From Maricaulis parjimensis (GTDB taxonomy: Bacteria > Pseudomonadota > Alphaproteobacteria > Caulobacterales > Maricaulaceae), in NCBI RefSeq assembly GCF_016817355.1, contig NZ_JADOTT010000004.1:62001-126000 (forward strand): a stretch of 64,000 nt of DNA. The letters run 5' to 3'. Every line of letters begins with the position of its first letter. The first letter of the stretch is position 1. The position numbers and the translations under genes are program-made. The notes under the pieces were generated by a model. The model was not told where the DNA came from and ran no database searches. It worked only from the letters and a program-made list of their open reading frames with translations. Positions 1 to 9,472 of this stretch are shown piece by piece.

Positions 1-1253
1 TTCAGCGCCAACCGCGCCGCATCGATCGCCTTGATGGCCCCAATGGCATTGCGTTCGATACAGGGGATCTGGACCAGGCCGCCGACCGGGTCGCAGGTCA
101 GGCCCAGATTGTGCTCCATGCCGATCTCGGCGGCGTCCTCGATCTGGTGATTATTGGCGCCCATGGCAGCTGCGAGCGCCGCGGCGGCCATGGAACAGGC
201 GACGCCAACTTCACCCTGGCAGCCCGCTTCAGCACCGGAGATGGAGGCGTTCTTCTTGTAGAGCGAACCGATCGCCGCCGCCGTCAGGAAGAAACGCTGC
301 AGGGCTTCCTCATCATCGGGATCGCGATGGTATTTGTCGAAATAGCGGGCCACCGCCGGAATGATACCTGCGGCACCATTGGTGGGCGCAGTGACCACAC
401 GTCCGCCGGCCGCGTTTTCTTCATTCACCGCCATCGCCCACAGATTGATCCAGTCCATCGGGGCGAGGGGATCCTTGGCCGGGTCGACCGGGTTTTCCTT
501 CAAGTCACGGTAAAGCTTCGGGGCACGGCGTTTCACATTCAGCCCGCCGGGCAGAATACCGTCCTGGGTGAGGCCGCGATCAATACAGTCCTCCATGGCC
601 CGCCACAGGCCGTCGACACCGGCCCGGATCGTGTCCTCGGGCAGGAAGGTGCGTTCATTGGCCAGCATGATGCGATGGATTGAGAGACCTTCGCGCTCGC
701 CGATGGCCAGGAGCTCGGCGGCGGAATTGAAGGGGAAGGGCTCGCCCTCTTTCACATCGGCCGCGGAATTCTTGCCAGCCTCGGTCTCATCGATCACGAA
801 ACCCCCGCCGATCGAATACCAGACTTCTTCCCGGATCACTTCCTCGCCATCCCCATAGGCTTTGAATTTCAGTGCATTGGAGTGGAAGGGCAGGCGGATA
901 TCGCCCCGGAAGTCGAGATCCCGGCGTTCCTCGAAAGCGATCTCATCGCCATTGGTGAGCTTCAGCGTGTTCTCTGTGCGGATGCGCTCAAGCCGTTGCG
1001 GGATCGTGTCCGGATTGATGCGGGCCGGGTCATGGCCTTCCAGTCCCAGCAGGACGGCCGTGTCGGTACCATGGCCCAGCCCCGTCAGAGCGAGGGAGCC
1101 ATAGAGCTCGGTCTCGAGCCGGCGGATCTTGGCACTGCCCGCATCGGCAATTGCGCGCTCCACGAAGACCTTGGCGGCCTTCATCGGTCCCACCGTGTGG
1201 GAGCTGGACGGACCGACGCCGATCTTGAACAGGTCGAAGACACCGAAATGCAT
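1..1253 (-). CDS. sdaA: L-serine ammonia-lyase (iron-sulfur L-serine dehydratase), 3' end cut by window
   Basis: Deaminates L-serine to pyruvate and ammonia in the cytoplasm, using an oxygen-sensitive [4Fe-4S] cluster. The reverse strand opens at ATG 1253 with [19 protein letters not shown], the hallmark N-terminus of the single-chain bacterial enzyme. The reading frame stays open to base 1, giving about 417 residues of an expected 450-460. Near the C-terminus I read [21 protein letters not shown] and IPCIERN, the conserved cysteine-containing segments expected to hold the cluster. It lies 113 bp downstream of kynU on the same strand and could be read from the kynAU transcript. The last few dozen residues and the stop lie outside the window. 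Identification is secure. Confidence 0.95.
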   Translation of the reverse strand, partial: MHFGVFDLFKIGVGPSSSHTVGPMKAAKVFVERAIADAGSAKIRRLETELYGSLALTGLGHGTDTAVLLGLEGHDPARINPDTIPQRLERIRTENTLKLTNGDEIAFEERRDLDFRGDIRLPFHSNALKFKAYGDGEEVIREEVWYSIGGGFVIDETEAGKNSAADVKEGEPFPFNSAAELLAIGEREGLSIHRIMLANERTFLPEDTIRAGVDGLWRAMEDCIDRGLTQDGILPGGLNVKRRAPKLYRDLKENPVDPAKDPLAPMDWINLWAMAVNEENAAGGRVVTAPTNGAAGIIPAVARYFDKYHRDPDDEEALQRFFLTAAAIGSLYKKNASISGAEAGCQGEVGVACSMAAAALAAAMGANNHQIEDAAEIGMEHNLGLTCDPVGGLVQIPCIERNAIGAIKAIDAARLAL

Positions 1254-1366
1254 AAGAGTTTCCCGTGTTTTTCCGCGCTGAACCTAGACGGGTCGGCGCG
1301 CAAAGAGAATGCCGCTCCGTTTGGTACAGAGCCGGTTTCGCCAGTGCATCAATACCGCAAAAAGGA

Positions 1367-2602
1367 TCAGGTCACCGCAGCGCGCACGCTGTAACGCGCC
1401 TCGCGCCATGCTCCGCTTTCCATGATGTCCTGGAGGATTTCCGCGGCCCGCCAGACATCCTCGTAACTGGTATAGAGCGGGGTGAAGCCGAAGCGCAGAA
1501 TGTCCGGGTCCCGGAAATCGCCGATCACGCCGTGATCGATGAGCGCCTGCATGATCGGATAGCCGTTTTCATGATGGAAGGAGACCTGACTGCCCCGGAT
1601 GGCCGGGTCGCGCGGACTGGCCAGCTCAAACCCGTGCCCATCAAGCCGGGCCTCCACCTGTTCGATGAAGAGTTCGGTCAGGGCCACCGATTTCATCCGG
1701 ACGGAAGTCATGTCAGCCTCTACCGCGATCTCCAGCCCGCACTCCAGGGCGGACATGCCCAGAATGGAAGGGGAGGAGCATTTGAACCGGTCGATCCCGG
1801 GCGCCGGTTCATACTGGTCGGAGAAGTCGAACGGATGGGCATGACCCAACCAGCCGGACAGGACCGGCATCACTTTTTCCTGGTGACGCTCCGCCACGAA
1901 AATGAACGCCGGAGCACCGGGTCCGCCATTGAGATATTTATACCCGCAACCCACGGCCATATCCGCATTGCAGGCATTGAGGTCGATGGGCAGGGCGCCG
2001 GCGGAATGGCACAAATCCCAGATCACGAGGATACCCTTTTCCTGGGCCGCCTTGGTGATGGCCTGCATGTCGTGCAGATAACCCGTCTTGTAGTGCGCTT
2101 GGGTGATCAGCAATGCCGCAACGTCATCATTGAAGTGCGTTTCCAGTTCGCCTGTGGGCACTATTTGATGCCGGATTGATCCCGAACTGTTCGCACTGAG
2201 ACCCTGCATCATATAAACATTGGTCGGGAAATTGCCGCTCTCCGAAAGGATCACAGACCGGTCCGGATTGAGTTGAAGTGCTGCACTCAACGCCTTGAAA
2301 ATATTGATGGAGGTGGAATCGGCCACCACCACTTCTTCGGGCTTCGCTCCAATTAGCCCGGCAATCATTCCGCCCAGACGCCGCGGCAATCCGATCCAGT
2401 CATGCCTGTTCCAGGACGTGATAAGGTGCTGACCCCATTGGGTTTCCACCACGTCCTTCATTTTTGCGGGGGCGGATTTGGGCATCACGCCCAGGGAATT
2501 TCCGTCCAGATAGATCATGCCCGCAGGCAGTTCGAACCGGTCGCGGAATGCGGCGAGGGGGTCTTCCGCATCAAGCCGTTGAATCTCTTCAAGGTTTCTC
2601 AT
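1367..2602 (-). CDS. kynU: Kynureninase
   Basis: PLP enzyme cleaving kynurenine to anthranilate and L-alanine (and 3-hydroxykynurenine to 3-hydroxyanthranilate) in tryptophan catabolism. It has 411 residues, normal for the family. Signatures seen: IYLDGNSLG near residue 30, IWDLCHSAGA near 195 with the PLP-binding Asp196, and GCGYKYLNGGPGAPAF with the probable Schiff-base lysine K222. It lies 16 bp downstream of kynA, so the two are almost certainly one transcript. No kynurenine formamidase (kynB), the step between the two enzymes, is present in the window. Confidence 0.96.
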   Translation of the reverse strand: MRNLEEIQRLDAEDPLAAFRDRFELPAGMIYLDGNSLGVMPKSAPAKMKDVVETQWGQHLITSWNRHDWIGLPRRLGGMIAGLIGAKPEEVVVADSTSINIFKALSAALQLNPDRSVILSESGNFPTNVYMMQGLSANSSGSIRHQIVPTGELETHFNDDVAALLITQAHYKTGYLHDMQAITKAAQEKGILVIWDLCHSAGALPIDLNACNADMAVGCGYKYLNGGPGAPAFIFVAERHQEKVMPVLSGWLGHAHPFDFSDQYEPAPGIDRFKCSSPSILGMSALECGLEIAVEADMTSVRMKSVALTELFIEQVEARLDGHGFELASPRDPAIRGSQVSFHHENGYPIMQALIDHGVIGDFRDPDILRFGFTPLYTSYEDVWRAAEILQDIMESGAWREARYSVRAAVT

Positions 2603-2618
2603 GTTGGGGCCTGTCGGG

Positions 2619-3467
2619 TCAGAGCGTGGTACGCACGGTCCAGATTTCCGGGAAGAAGCGCAGATCCAGCGCTTTCACGAGATACGACACACCGGATGTC
2701 CCACCGGTCCCGCGTCGGAAACCGATAATGCGTTCAACGGTTTTCATGTGGTTGAACCGCCATTGCTGGAATTTGTGTTCCAGATCGACCAGCTTCTCAC
2801 CCAACTCATAGGCTTCCCAATGGGTTTCGCTGTCGTGATAGATATCCCGCCAGATATCCTCGATGGCCTGAGAGGGTTTGTAGGGTTGGGTCCAGTCCCG
2901 CTCCACCGCTTCATCGGGGATGGGATAGCCCTTGCGGGCCAGCAGGCGCAGGGTTTCATCCCACAGGCTGGGCAGTTCCAGGGCCCGCGTCACCATCTTG
3001 TGCGCCGGGGGATTATCCGCATGCACACGGGAGAGGGCGGCATTCTTGTTCCCCAGCCGGTATTCCAGCGTACGATACTGGAAGGATTGGAAACCGGAGC
3101 TTTGACCCAGCGCATCACGGAAGGCCAGATAATCGGCAGGCGTCATCGTCGCCAACACATCCCAGGCCTGGATCAGCTGTTCCTGGGTGCGGGAGACCCG
3201 GGCGAACATTTTCAGGGCCGGCCCGATCTCGTCATCCTGCAAATGGGCGATCCCGCCTTCAACTTCATGGATGAGAAGCTTCATCCACAACTCACCCACT
3301 TGGTGGATGATGATGAAGAGCATCTCGTCATGCTCTTCGGTCAGGCATTTCTGGGCACTCAACAGCCGGTCCAGCCCCAGATATCCGCCATAGGACATCG
3401 CGTCCTTGAAATCCCAGTGGATGTCCTCACCGGAGACATCAACACTGGATTTGAACTGATCGCTCAT
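2619..3467 (-). CDS. kynA: Tryptophan 2,3-dioxygenase
   Basis: Heme dioxygenase that opens the indole ring of L-tryptophan to N-formylkynurenine, the first step of the kynurenine route. The 282-residue length matches the bacterial family. Motifs seen: YGGYLGLDRLL, FIIIHQVGELWMKL, YRTLEYRLGNKN, FNHMKTV with the likely axial heme histidine, and GFRRGTGGTSG near the C-terminus that closes over the substrate. I chose ATG 3467 because GGGAG lies 6 bases upstream; an in-frame GTG two codons earlier (3473) is the alternative. It is the first gene of kynA-kynU, with about 150 bp of non-coding sequence to the divergent HupE-like gene. Confidence 0.96.
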   Translation of the reverse strand: MSDQFKSSVDVSGEDIHWDFKDAMSYGGYLGLDRLLSAQKCLTEEHDEMLFIIIHQVGELWMKLLIHEVEGGIAHLQDDEIGPALKMFARVSRTQEQLIQAWDVLATMTPADYLAFRDALGQSSGFQSFQYRTLEYRLGNKNAALSRVHADNPPAHKMVTRALELPSLWDETLRLLARKGYPIPDEAVERDWTQPYKPSQAIEDIWRDIYHDSETHWEAYELGEKLVDLEHKFQQWRFNHMKTVERIIGFRRGTGGTSGVSYLVKALDLRFFPEIWTVRTTL

Positions 3468-3617
3468 GATCACTCCCTGATCGGCCAGGTCGGCCCCGGC
3501 TCTTTGAGATTCGCTCTGTTATCCCCGGTGTAACCCGGCTGCGTGAGAACCGCGAGCCGTGCTTGAAGGCGGACCGGTCTGCCCCTAGCGTCCCCCGGCC
3601 TGATACGGGGAAAATCC

Positions 3618-4199
3618 ATGCTGGTTGCGCAGGAACAAACACTGCTCGATGTCATCACGCTGTATCTGCAGCTGGGCTACACGCACATCCTGCCCAAAGG
3701 GCTGGATCACATCCTCTTCGTCCTGGCGCTTTTCTTTGCCTCGACTCGGCTTAAGCCCCTGATCTGGCAGGTTTCTGCCTTCACCTTGGCCCACACGCTG
3801 ACGCTGGCATTGGCCACGCTGGGCTTGGTCAGCCTACCGGCCTCGATCGTGGAACCGATCATTGCGCTCTCCATCGCCTTCGTCGCGATAGAGAATCTGG
3901 TTTTCAAGGATATGACGCGCTGGCGTCCCGCCCTCGTCTTCGGTTTCGGCCTGTTTCACGGGCTGGGCTTTGCCGGTGTCCTGTCCGAACTGGGCCTGCC
4001 CCAAGGAGACCTTGTCCCCGCCTTGCTCAGCTTCAATGTCGGGGTGGAACTGGGCCAGCTGACCATCATTCTGGCGTGCTGGCTGGTCCTGCACCGTTTC
4101 CGGGATGCAAGCTGGTATCCCTGGCTCGTCCGGGCCGTGTCGCTGGCCATTGCCGGTATCGCTTTGTGGTGGACCTTCGAACGGGTCTTTCTGGGCTAG
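3618..4199 (+). CDS. HupE/UreJ-family membrane protein
   Basis: A 193-residue, almost wholly hydrophobic protein with about six membrane spans. Three histidine motifs typical of the HupE/UreJ-2 group are visible: KGLDHILFVLALF (H31), FTLAHTLTLALA (H59) and FGLFHGLGFAG (H114). Classical HupE and UreJ are nickel permeases of hydrogenase and urease operons. This shorter branch is widespread in genomes without such neighbours, and no hydrogenase or urease gene is nearby, so the transported ion cannot be assigned. A GGGGA element precedes the ATG. Its stop codon overlaps the convergent gene by 4 bases. Confidence 0.8.
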   Translation: MLVAQEQTLLDVITLYLQLGYTHILPKGLDHILFVLALFFASTRLKPLIWQVSAFTLAHTLTLALATLGLVSLPASIVEPIIALSIAFVAIENLVFKDMTRWRPALVFGFGLFHGLGFAGVLSELGLPQGDLVPALLSFNVGVELGQLTIILACWLVLHRFRDASWYPWLVRAVSLAIAGIALWWTFERVFLG

Positions 4200-4657
4200 A
4201 CCGTCTCCGCAGCCGGTTTCATGGCCAACCGGAACGCAATCGCCGACCCAAGCCAGAGCAGGCTGAACACGATCGTTGCGGCAAGAATGTCATAGGGCCA
4301 GCTGACGCCTTCACGGCCCAACCCCATGATCAGGGCAAACAGGCCGATCAGGAATTGTCCGGCTGCCAGTGCAGCGAAGTTGAGCGCCATGCCCCCGGGC
4401 TTCAGCCGCACGGCAAAACTGGCCAGAAAACCCAGTGCCAGCAAGGCGCTATAAGCCAGATTGGCGTCATTTTCGGAAGCACCGATGATCCCGACGGCAC
4501 CGCTCACCCAAAACAGGATCACGGCCGTGGCGATGCTGAGGGCGCAGCCCATCCGGTAGGCAAGGCACCATCGCTTGGAGAACAGGAAAACCACACCACC
4601 TACGAGCAGGGCCAGCAACGTGGCGGCCATCAGATAATCGGCGAGGCTCCAATCCAT
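4196..4657 (-). CDS. Small four-span membrane protein, function unknown
   Basis: A 153-residue protein with about four hydrophobic segments (near residues 8-25, 33-58, 67-105 and 120-145), an aspartate near the N-terminus and a short polar tail. I do not recognise a family. The reading frame is clean, codon use resembles neighbouring genes, and the 4-base convergent overlap with the HupE-like gene is what two real neighbours would show. It lies upstream of nothing on its own strand that suggests a function. Confidence 0.6.
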   Translation of the reverse strand: MDWSLADYLMAATLLALLVGGVVFLFSKRWCLAYRMGCALSIATAVILFWVSGAVGIIGASENDANLAYSALLALGFLASFAVRLKPGGMALNFAALAAGQFLIGLFALIMGLGREGVSWPYDILAATIVFSLLWLGSAIAFRLAMKPAAETV

Positions 4658-4681
4658 TCAGCGCTCCGGGCCGGATAGCAA

Positions 4682-4710
4682 AACGGCCCTGCCAGAGTGA
4701 CAGGGCCGTT
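4682..4710 (-). terminator. Rho-independent terminator after the M2 peptidase gene
   Basis: Perfect 10-bp inverted repeat AACGGCCCTG / CAGGGCCGTT with a 9-base loop, about 17 bases after the stop of the minus-strand peptidase gene. Read on the minus strand, the stem runs into a short T-tract (CCGTTTTGC). Confidence 0.8.
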
Positions 4711-4727
4711 CGGCTTTCAGTTCAGCT

Positions 4728-6590
4728 CTACCAACCGCAATTGCGATCAGCGTTTTCCGCTTCCAGATGATCCATAAGCGGTTGGAAGTAGGCGATGATC
4801 GCCGACCCGTCCATTTCGCGGGTACCGGTGAAGGCTTCCAGCGCATCCGGCCAGGGTTGCGAAGCGCCCATCTCCATCATCGCGTTGAAACGGGCACCGA
4901 CTTCCTCGTTTCCATAGATCGAGCAGCGGTGCAGCGGACCTTCCCAGCCCGCCATTTCACAGGCGGCCTGGTGGAACTGGAACTGCAGGATATGGCTCAG
5001 GAAATAGCGCAGATAGGGCACATTATTGGCAATGTGATACTTGGAGCCCGGGTCAAACGCGTCGGCCGGACGATCAACCGGCGGCACAATGCCCTGATAG
5101 CTCTCACGAAGCTCCCACCAGGCGGCATTATAGTCTTCCGGCTGGATCTCTCCGCGCAGCACACGCCAGCGCCACTGGTCCATCATCACGGCGAAGGGCA
5201 GGAAGGCGATCTTGTCGAGCGCCGTGTCCATCAGCAGGGACAGGTCAGCATCCGCACCCGGCATGTCGGCTTCATCCAGAAGACCGATCTGGACCAGGTA
5301 TTCCGGTGTCACAGAGAGCGCGATGAAGTCGCCAATGGCTTCGTGGAAGCCGTCATTGGCACCGCCCTGCAGCAGGAATTCCTGATCATTATAGGCCCGC
5401 TGGTAGAAATTGTGGCCCAGCTCGTGGTGGACGGTGACGAAGTCCGTACCATTGACTAGGGTACACATCTTGATCCGCAGATCTTCCTCGCTGTCGAGGT
5501 TCCAGGCCGAAGCGTGGCAGGCGACCTGACGGTCGCGCGGCTGGGTGATCAGCGAGCGTTCCCAGAACGTGTCCGGCAGGTCTTCCAGACCCAGCGAAGT
5601 GAAGAAGGTCTCGGCCGTCTCCACCATCTGCAGCGGCGTGTAGTCCGCTTCGACGAGGAGGTCATCCAGGCTGTAGGCCGCTTCACCGCTGCCCACACCG
5701 GCGACATCGGCCAGTGAGCCCCAACCCTGGGCCCACATATTGCCGAGAAGGTCGGCACGGATGGCACCATCCGGTCCCTGCACCTCATCGCCATACAGCT
5801 CGTTCAGATTGGAACGGACATGACAGTGAAGCTGTTCATAGAAGGGCGCCACCTGACCCCAGAGGCGCTCGACTTCCGCTTCCATTTCATCTGCCGGCAT
5901 GTCGTAGTTCGACAGCCACATCTGGGCGAGGTTGTCGAAACCGAGATCACGGGCACCCTGGTTGGCAATTTCCACCATTTCGGCATAGTCGGTCGCCATT
6001 TGCTGCGGGTCGTAGGCTTCGCGCCAGCCATTCCACACATAGGACAGGAATTCGGGATCACGGCTGGTCCGCATGATGTTTTCCAGCTCGTTGTGATCGA
6101 CCATCTCGCCGTCGATTTCCATCAGACCGGCTGAGTAGGACGACCCCATGCGCGTGGTCAGCTCGGCCAGACGCGCCGCGGCTGCCGGATCATTCGGGGT
6201 CGGCAGGGTGATGCCATTGCGCAGGGCATTGATCTGGCGGGACTGGCTCTCGGTCAGATCAAGATCGGCATACTGGCCAGCCTCGGTCGCCATGCGCACG
6301 GCCATTTCCGTGCCCTGGGCGCCCATGCGCTGCAGCAGCCAGTTCGTGTCATAGGTGATGAAATTGTTCTGCACCCAGGCCGTCCGCGCACCGAATTCGC
6401 TGAATTCGCGCAGTTCGGCGACCGACTCGGTCAGAAAGGCTTCGGCATCGGCGACTGTAACAGCCTGATCCGTTTCAACATGCGGCACAGCGCTTTCGCC
6501 GGCCGGAGCCGCGGCGTCATTGGTGAAATAATAGACACCCGCACCAGCAAGAATGGCACCGATCGCGACGCCGCCCAAAAGTGATTTCAT
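4728..6590 (-). CDS. M2-family peptidyl-dipeptidase (ACE-like zinc metallopeptidase)
   Basis: Bacterial relative of angiotensin-converting enzyme. It removes C-terminal dipeptides from peptides, probably in the periplasm for peptide nutrition. The 620-residue protein begins with a short N-region, a hydrophobic stretch (LLGGVAIGAILAGAGVYYF) and an Ala/Pro-rich linker, so it is exported or membrane-anchored. The zinc site is clear: HELGH near residue 389 (VTVHHELGHNFYQ), with the third ligand glutamate in GFHEAIGDFIALS about 25 residues later. Length fits the single-domain bacterial family. A hairpin terminator follows the gene, and GGGGAGAGAG precedes the ATG. It appears to be a single-gene unit. 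Confidence 0.93.
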   Translation of the reverse strand: MKSLLGGVAIGAILAGAGVYYFTNDAAAPAGESAVPHVETDQAVTVADAEAFLTESVAELREFSEFGARTAWVQNNFITYDTNWLLQRMGAQGTEMAVRMATEAGQYADLDLTESQSRQINALRNGITLPTPNDPAAAARLAELTTRMGSSYSAGLMEIDGEMVDHNELENIMRTSRDPEFLSYVWNGWREAYDPQQMATDYAEMVEIANQGARDLGFDNLAQMWLSNYDMPADEMEAEVERLWGQVAPFYEQLHCHVRSNLNELYGDEVQGPDGAIRADLLGNMWAQGWGSLADVAGVGSGEAAYSLDDLLVEADYTPLQMVETAETFFTSLGLEDLPDTFWERSLITQPRDRQVACHASAWNLDSEEDLRIKMCTLVNGTDFVTVHHELGHNFYQRAYNDQEFLLQGGANDGFHEAIGDFIALSVTPEYLVQIGLLDEADMPGADADLSLLMDTALDKIAFLPFAVMMDQWRWRVLRGEIQPEDYNAAWWELRESYQGIVPPVDRPADAFDPGSKYHIANNVPYLRYFLSHILQFQFHQAACEMAGWEGPLHRCSIYGNEEVGARFNAMMEMGASQPWPDALEAFTGTREMDGSAIIAYFQPLMDHLEAENADRNCGW

Positions 6591-6604
6591 AACTCTCTCC
6601 CCAT

Positions 6605-6619
6605 GCCCGGCAACCGGGC
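6605..6619 (-). repeat. Short GC-rich hairpin in the leader of the M2 peptidase gene
   Basis: GCCCGG-CAA-CCGGGC is a perfect 6-bp stem immediately upstream of the Shine-Dalgarno region of the peptidase gene. It may shape the leader mRNA or be chance in GC-rich sequence; there is no T-tract, so it is not a typical terminator of the upstream yaiI gene. Confidence 0.3.
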
Positions 6620-6662
6620 GATTGGCTTACCCGGCGCCATCCTCACAGGAAGTGGGAAGAGG

Positions 6663-7127
6663 TCAAGCTTTGCGCACTGAGGCGGCCTGACGCATCACAC
6701 GTTCAAGCCCATCCAGAAAGCTGGAACGATCCTTGGGCGCGAAAGGCTTTGCACCGCCCTTCGGTCCGTCCAGTGGGGAGGCGGATCTCAAATCCGTCAT
6801 CAGATCCCGCATGGCAAGCGCCGAGCCGATATTGTCCGCCGTCCAGAGCTGGCCGCGATGATCGATCGCCAAGCCGCCAGCTTTGAGACAACGGTCGGCC
6901 AGCGGAATATCACCGGTCACGCAAACATCGCCGGGCCCGATGCGTTCCGCGATCCAGTCGTCAGCGGCATCTGCACCCTGTTCCACGATGACCAGTTTGG
7001 CCCATTGCGAATTGGGACGGCGCAGCCCGCCATCGCACACGAAGATGATCTCGGTGCGGTGGCGCTCACCCACGCGGATCGCCTCATCCTTCACCGGACA
7101 GGCATCGGCATCGATGTAGAGGGTCAA
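6663..7127 (-). CDS. YaiI/YqxD-family (DUF188, UPF0178) protein
   Basis: A 154-residue protein opening with [14 protein letters not shown], the signature of the DUF188/UPF0178 family. The family has a PIN-like nuclease fold, but its biological role is unsettled. Other family features are [17 protein letters not shown] and [13 protein letters not shown]. The start is a TTG at 7127 that overlaps the TGA of the upstream carboxypeptidase gene (TTGA). No ATG could give the conserved N-terminus, so the TTG is well supported and translation is probably coupled. Confidence 0.9.
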   Translation of the reverse strand: MTLYIDADACPVKDEAIRVGERHRTEIIFVCDGGLRRPNSQWAKLVIVEQGADAADDWIAERIGPGDVCVTGDIPLADRCLKAGGLAIDHRGQLWTADNIGSALAMRDLMTDLRSASPLDGPKGGAKPFAPKDRSSFLDGLERVMRQAASVRKA

Positions 7128-8257
7128 CGCAGCTGGTCCACAAGGGCCAGCATGGCGTCAAGATTGGCGGCGCCCAGCTTGCGGCAGCGCTCCGGCGACC
7201 AGCCCTGTTCCTCGTCCGGCAGGTCGGCATTGTCCTTGAAGGGCATTTCCAGCGTCATGGCGAGACAGCGGAACTCATTGGCCAGATAATTGGTGCAGAT
7301 CGACAGGTCTGCCGTGCCAGGCGCATCAACATCATAGCCATGCGCGGTCTGGAAATCCGGGCTGGCGACGCTCAAGGCGGCTTTGTAGCCATCCAGCAGG
7401 GTCTGGCCCTTGGCGTCGAAATTCGGTGCGCCTTCACCACCAGCGATGAAATTGTAGGGCAGGGCTTCGTCGCCATGGACGTCCAAGGCTAGGTCGATCC
7501 CCGTTTCCCGCATCCGGTTGAGCACATGGAACACTTCCGGTGAGTTTTCCGGTGTCGCTTTGTTCCATTCGCGGTTGAGATTGACGCCCTTGGCATTGGT
7601 CCGCAAATGCCCACGCTTGGAACCATCCGGGTTCATGTTCGGGACGATGTTGAATACGGCCTTGTCCCGCAGAACACGCGCCACCGGGTCCTGGTCATCG
7701 AGCAAGCGGGCCAGGAAGCCTTCCATCCACCATTCCGCCATCGTCTCGCCGGGATGCTGACGGGCCGTGACCCAGATCGTGCGCTTTCCGTCTCCGGGCT
7801 CGCCCACGGACAGCAGGTCCATGGATTGTCCATCCAGCGTGTTGCCCAGCACGTTCAGGCGCACATCGGCATGACCTTGCGCCCAGGCGATCAGGTCGAG
7901 ATGGCGCTCCATGGAATAGGGGGCAAAATAAGCAAACCAGATCGTATCCGCCTGCGGCGTGTGGTGCAGGCTGAGGACACCATTCTCATAGGTCGTATCG
8001 ACGCGGAACCAGGTCTCCCGGTCATAGGAGGCACAGGCGCGATAACCCGGCCAACCTTCCAGATAGGCCGCACCGCCGGCGTTCTCGATGGCCATGGTCA
8101 GGGGTGTGCCATGAGCGCCGGTCACCCGAAAATGGAACCATTGATAGAAATCCGACCCGTTATCCTTGCGGATTTCCAGGCGGATCCGATCCGGCTGGGC
8201 CGCATCCAGAACGTCAATATTGCCGCTGTCGAAGGCGTCAGTGATGTGCAGGCTCAT
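7124..8257 (-). CDS. M14-family zinc carboxypeptidase, cytosolic (CCP/AGBL-like) type
   Basis: A 377-residue zinc carboxypeptidase of the subgroup related to eukaryotic cytosolic carboxypeptidases. An N-terminal beta domain of about 130 residues ([21 protein letters not shown]) precedes the catalytic domain. Zinc ligands are H168 and E171 in [12 protein letters not shown], with a later histidine in [11 protein letters not shown]; the substrate-binding NLNREW motif is also present. No signal peptide, so cytoplasmic. I use ATG 8257 (MSLHITDAF) because the 37 residues before it look non-coding and this start has a GGAG element; an upstream start at 8368 is possible. The bacterial substrate is unknown. 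Translationally coupled to yaiI. Confidence 0.9.
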   Translation of the reverse strand: MSLHITDAFDSGNIDVLDAAQPDRIRLEIRKDNGSDFYQWFHFRVTGAHGTPLTMAIENAGGAAYLEGWPGYRACASYDRETWFRVDTTYENGVLSLHHTPQADTIWFAYFAPYSMERHLDLIAWAQGHADVRLNVLGNTLDGQSMDLLSVGEPGDGKRTIWVTARQHPGETMAEWWMEGFLARLLDDQDPVARVLRDKAVFNIVPNMNPDGSKRGHLRTNAKGVNLNREWNKATPENSPEVFHVLNRMRETGIDLALDVHGDEALPYNFIAGGEGAPNFDAKGQTLLDGYKAALSVASPDFQTAHGYDVDAPGTADLSICTNYLANEFRCLAMTLEMPFKDNADLPDEEQGWSPERCRKLGAANLDAMLALVDQLR

Positions 8258-8370
8258 CTCGAGGGGCTCCAAGCTCGCGAAAGGGTGACTGGCTCGTGAC
8301 GCTGATAGACCATATTGGCCAAGGCGAACATGGGGCGTCCTGCAGGACGCTGTAACGAGGGAGCTCACTC

Positions 8371-8853
8371 ATGCGTGTCTGGATCAACCGGATTGTCCAA
8401 ATCGGCCTGCCGCTCTTTATCTGTGCGATTTTCCTGGATTCCCTGCGCTACAAATTCACCGATGCGCCGGAGACTCAGGTGATTTTCGGCCTGTTGGACA
8501 GCTGGGCCGCCAGCTGGGGCGCTGCCGGCCTGTTCGGTCAAACCGGTCTGTTCAGCCAGTATGTCATCGGATCCGCAGAGCTCGTCGCATCAGCACTATT
8601 CCTGGCCGGCTTCATCCCGTCTTTGCGCCGCCTGCAGGTTTTGGCGAGTGCTCTGGGTCTGGCGATCATGACGGGTGCAGTGAATTTCCACCTCTTCACG
8701 CCCCTGGGTATCGACCCGAATGAGGATGGCGGCGGCCTGTTCGTGGCCGCCTGCCTGGTCTGGCTGTCATGCCTGACCCTTCTGATCCTCAAGCGTCAGG
8801 ACGCAATCGCCCTGGCCTGTGCTCTCTTGCGCAGTGTGCGTACCAGCCGGTAG
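8371..8853 (+). CDS. DoxX-like membrane protein
   Basis: A 160-residue protein with four membrane spans and a DoxX-like layout: an N-terminal RFxYKFTDAP-like segment after span 1 (SLRYKFTDAPET), a glycine-rich loop, and FHLFTPLGID before span 4. DoxX-like proteins are small quinone-linked or transport-associated membrane proteins without one defined role. A GAGGGAG element precedes the ATG. It diverges from the M14 gene across 113 bp, and its last 58 bases overlap the convergent msrQ coding region, an unusually long overlap that both reading frames support. Confidence 0.72.
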   Translation: MRVWINRIVQIGLPLFICAIFLDSLRYKFTDAPETQVIFGLLDSWAASWGAAGLFGQTGLFSQYVIGSAELVASALFLAGFIPSLRRLQVLASALGLAIMTGAVNFHLFTPLGIDPNEDGGGLFVAACLVWLSCLTLLILKRQDAIALACALLRSVRTSR

Positions 8854-9470
8854 CCCAGCAAGAGGGCCAGTATCCCGCCATGGACCCAGGGCATGATCTG
8901 ATTGCCCTTGGCCATGAAGCCGTGGTGCAGGACGGCAATGATCGCCAGCGGATAGACCAGCCAGTGGAGCTGTTGCCAGCGCGTGGGTGTCATCAGCCGG
9001 ATGAAGGCATTGAATGAGGTCACGGCCAGCGGAATGAGCAACAGGAAGGCGATCATGCCCAACGTGATGTAGATCCGCTCCGCGACATCCTCCCACAGCC
9101 CGGCCAGCGCGCCGGTCACGCTCATTCCCGCTGCGATGAACAGGTCCAGTCCCAGATAGGCCAGAACGTGGAGCAGGGCGTACCAGAACGCCGCCACGCC
9201 AATCCGGCGGCGGACTTTCACGATGGGAAGCCATCGTGTGATGTCCCGGAACGGCGTTACAGCCAGAGTGATCAACAGGATACGGATCGCCGTATCGCCC
9301 AGGAAACGGTGGGTCGTCTCGATCGGGTTAAAACCAAGATCATTGGGCATGCCGGTCAGCAGAAGGGTCCACTGCCAGATCAGCCAAAGGCCCGGAAGTG
9401 CGAGAAGCCAGAAGGTGAGGGGTTTCAGCCAGTGTTGCCCGAACACCCGCAGGAATGCGTTGCGCGCCAT
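8796..9470 (-). CDS. msrQ: Protein-methionine-sulfoxide reductase heme-binding subunit MsrQ
   Basis: Six-span b-type heme membrane protein (YedZ) that passes electrons from the quinone pool or flavin to MsrP for repair of oxidised methionine in the periplasm. Recognisable elements: RRRIGVAAFWYALLHVLAYL with a heme histidine, LHWLVYPLAIIAVLHHGFMAKG with further histidines, and basic ends. At 224 residues it is the normal size. I chose ATG 9470, just past the msrP stop; a TTG at 9476 overlapping that stop (TTGA) is the alternative. Its 3' end overlaps the convergent DoxX-like gene by 58 bases. Confidence 0.92.
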   Translation of the reverse strand: MARNAFLRVFGQHWLKPLTFWLLALPGLWLIWQWTLLLTGMPNDLGFNPIETTHRFLGDTAIRILLITLAVTPFRDITRWLPIVKVRRRIGVAAFWYALLHVLAYLGLDLFIAAGMSVTGALAGLWEDVAERIYITLGMIAFLLLIPLAVTSFNAFIRLMTPTRWQQLHWLVYPLAIIAVLHHGFMAKGNQIMPWVHGGILALLLGYRLVRTLRKRAQARAIAS

Positions 9471-9472
9471 AA

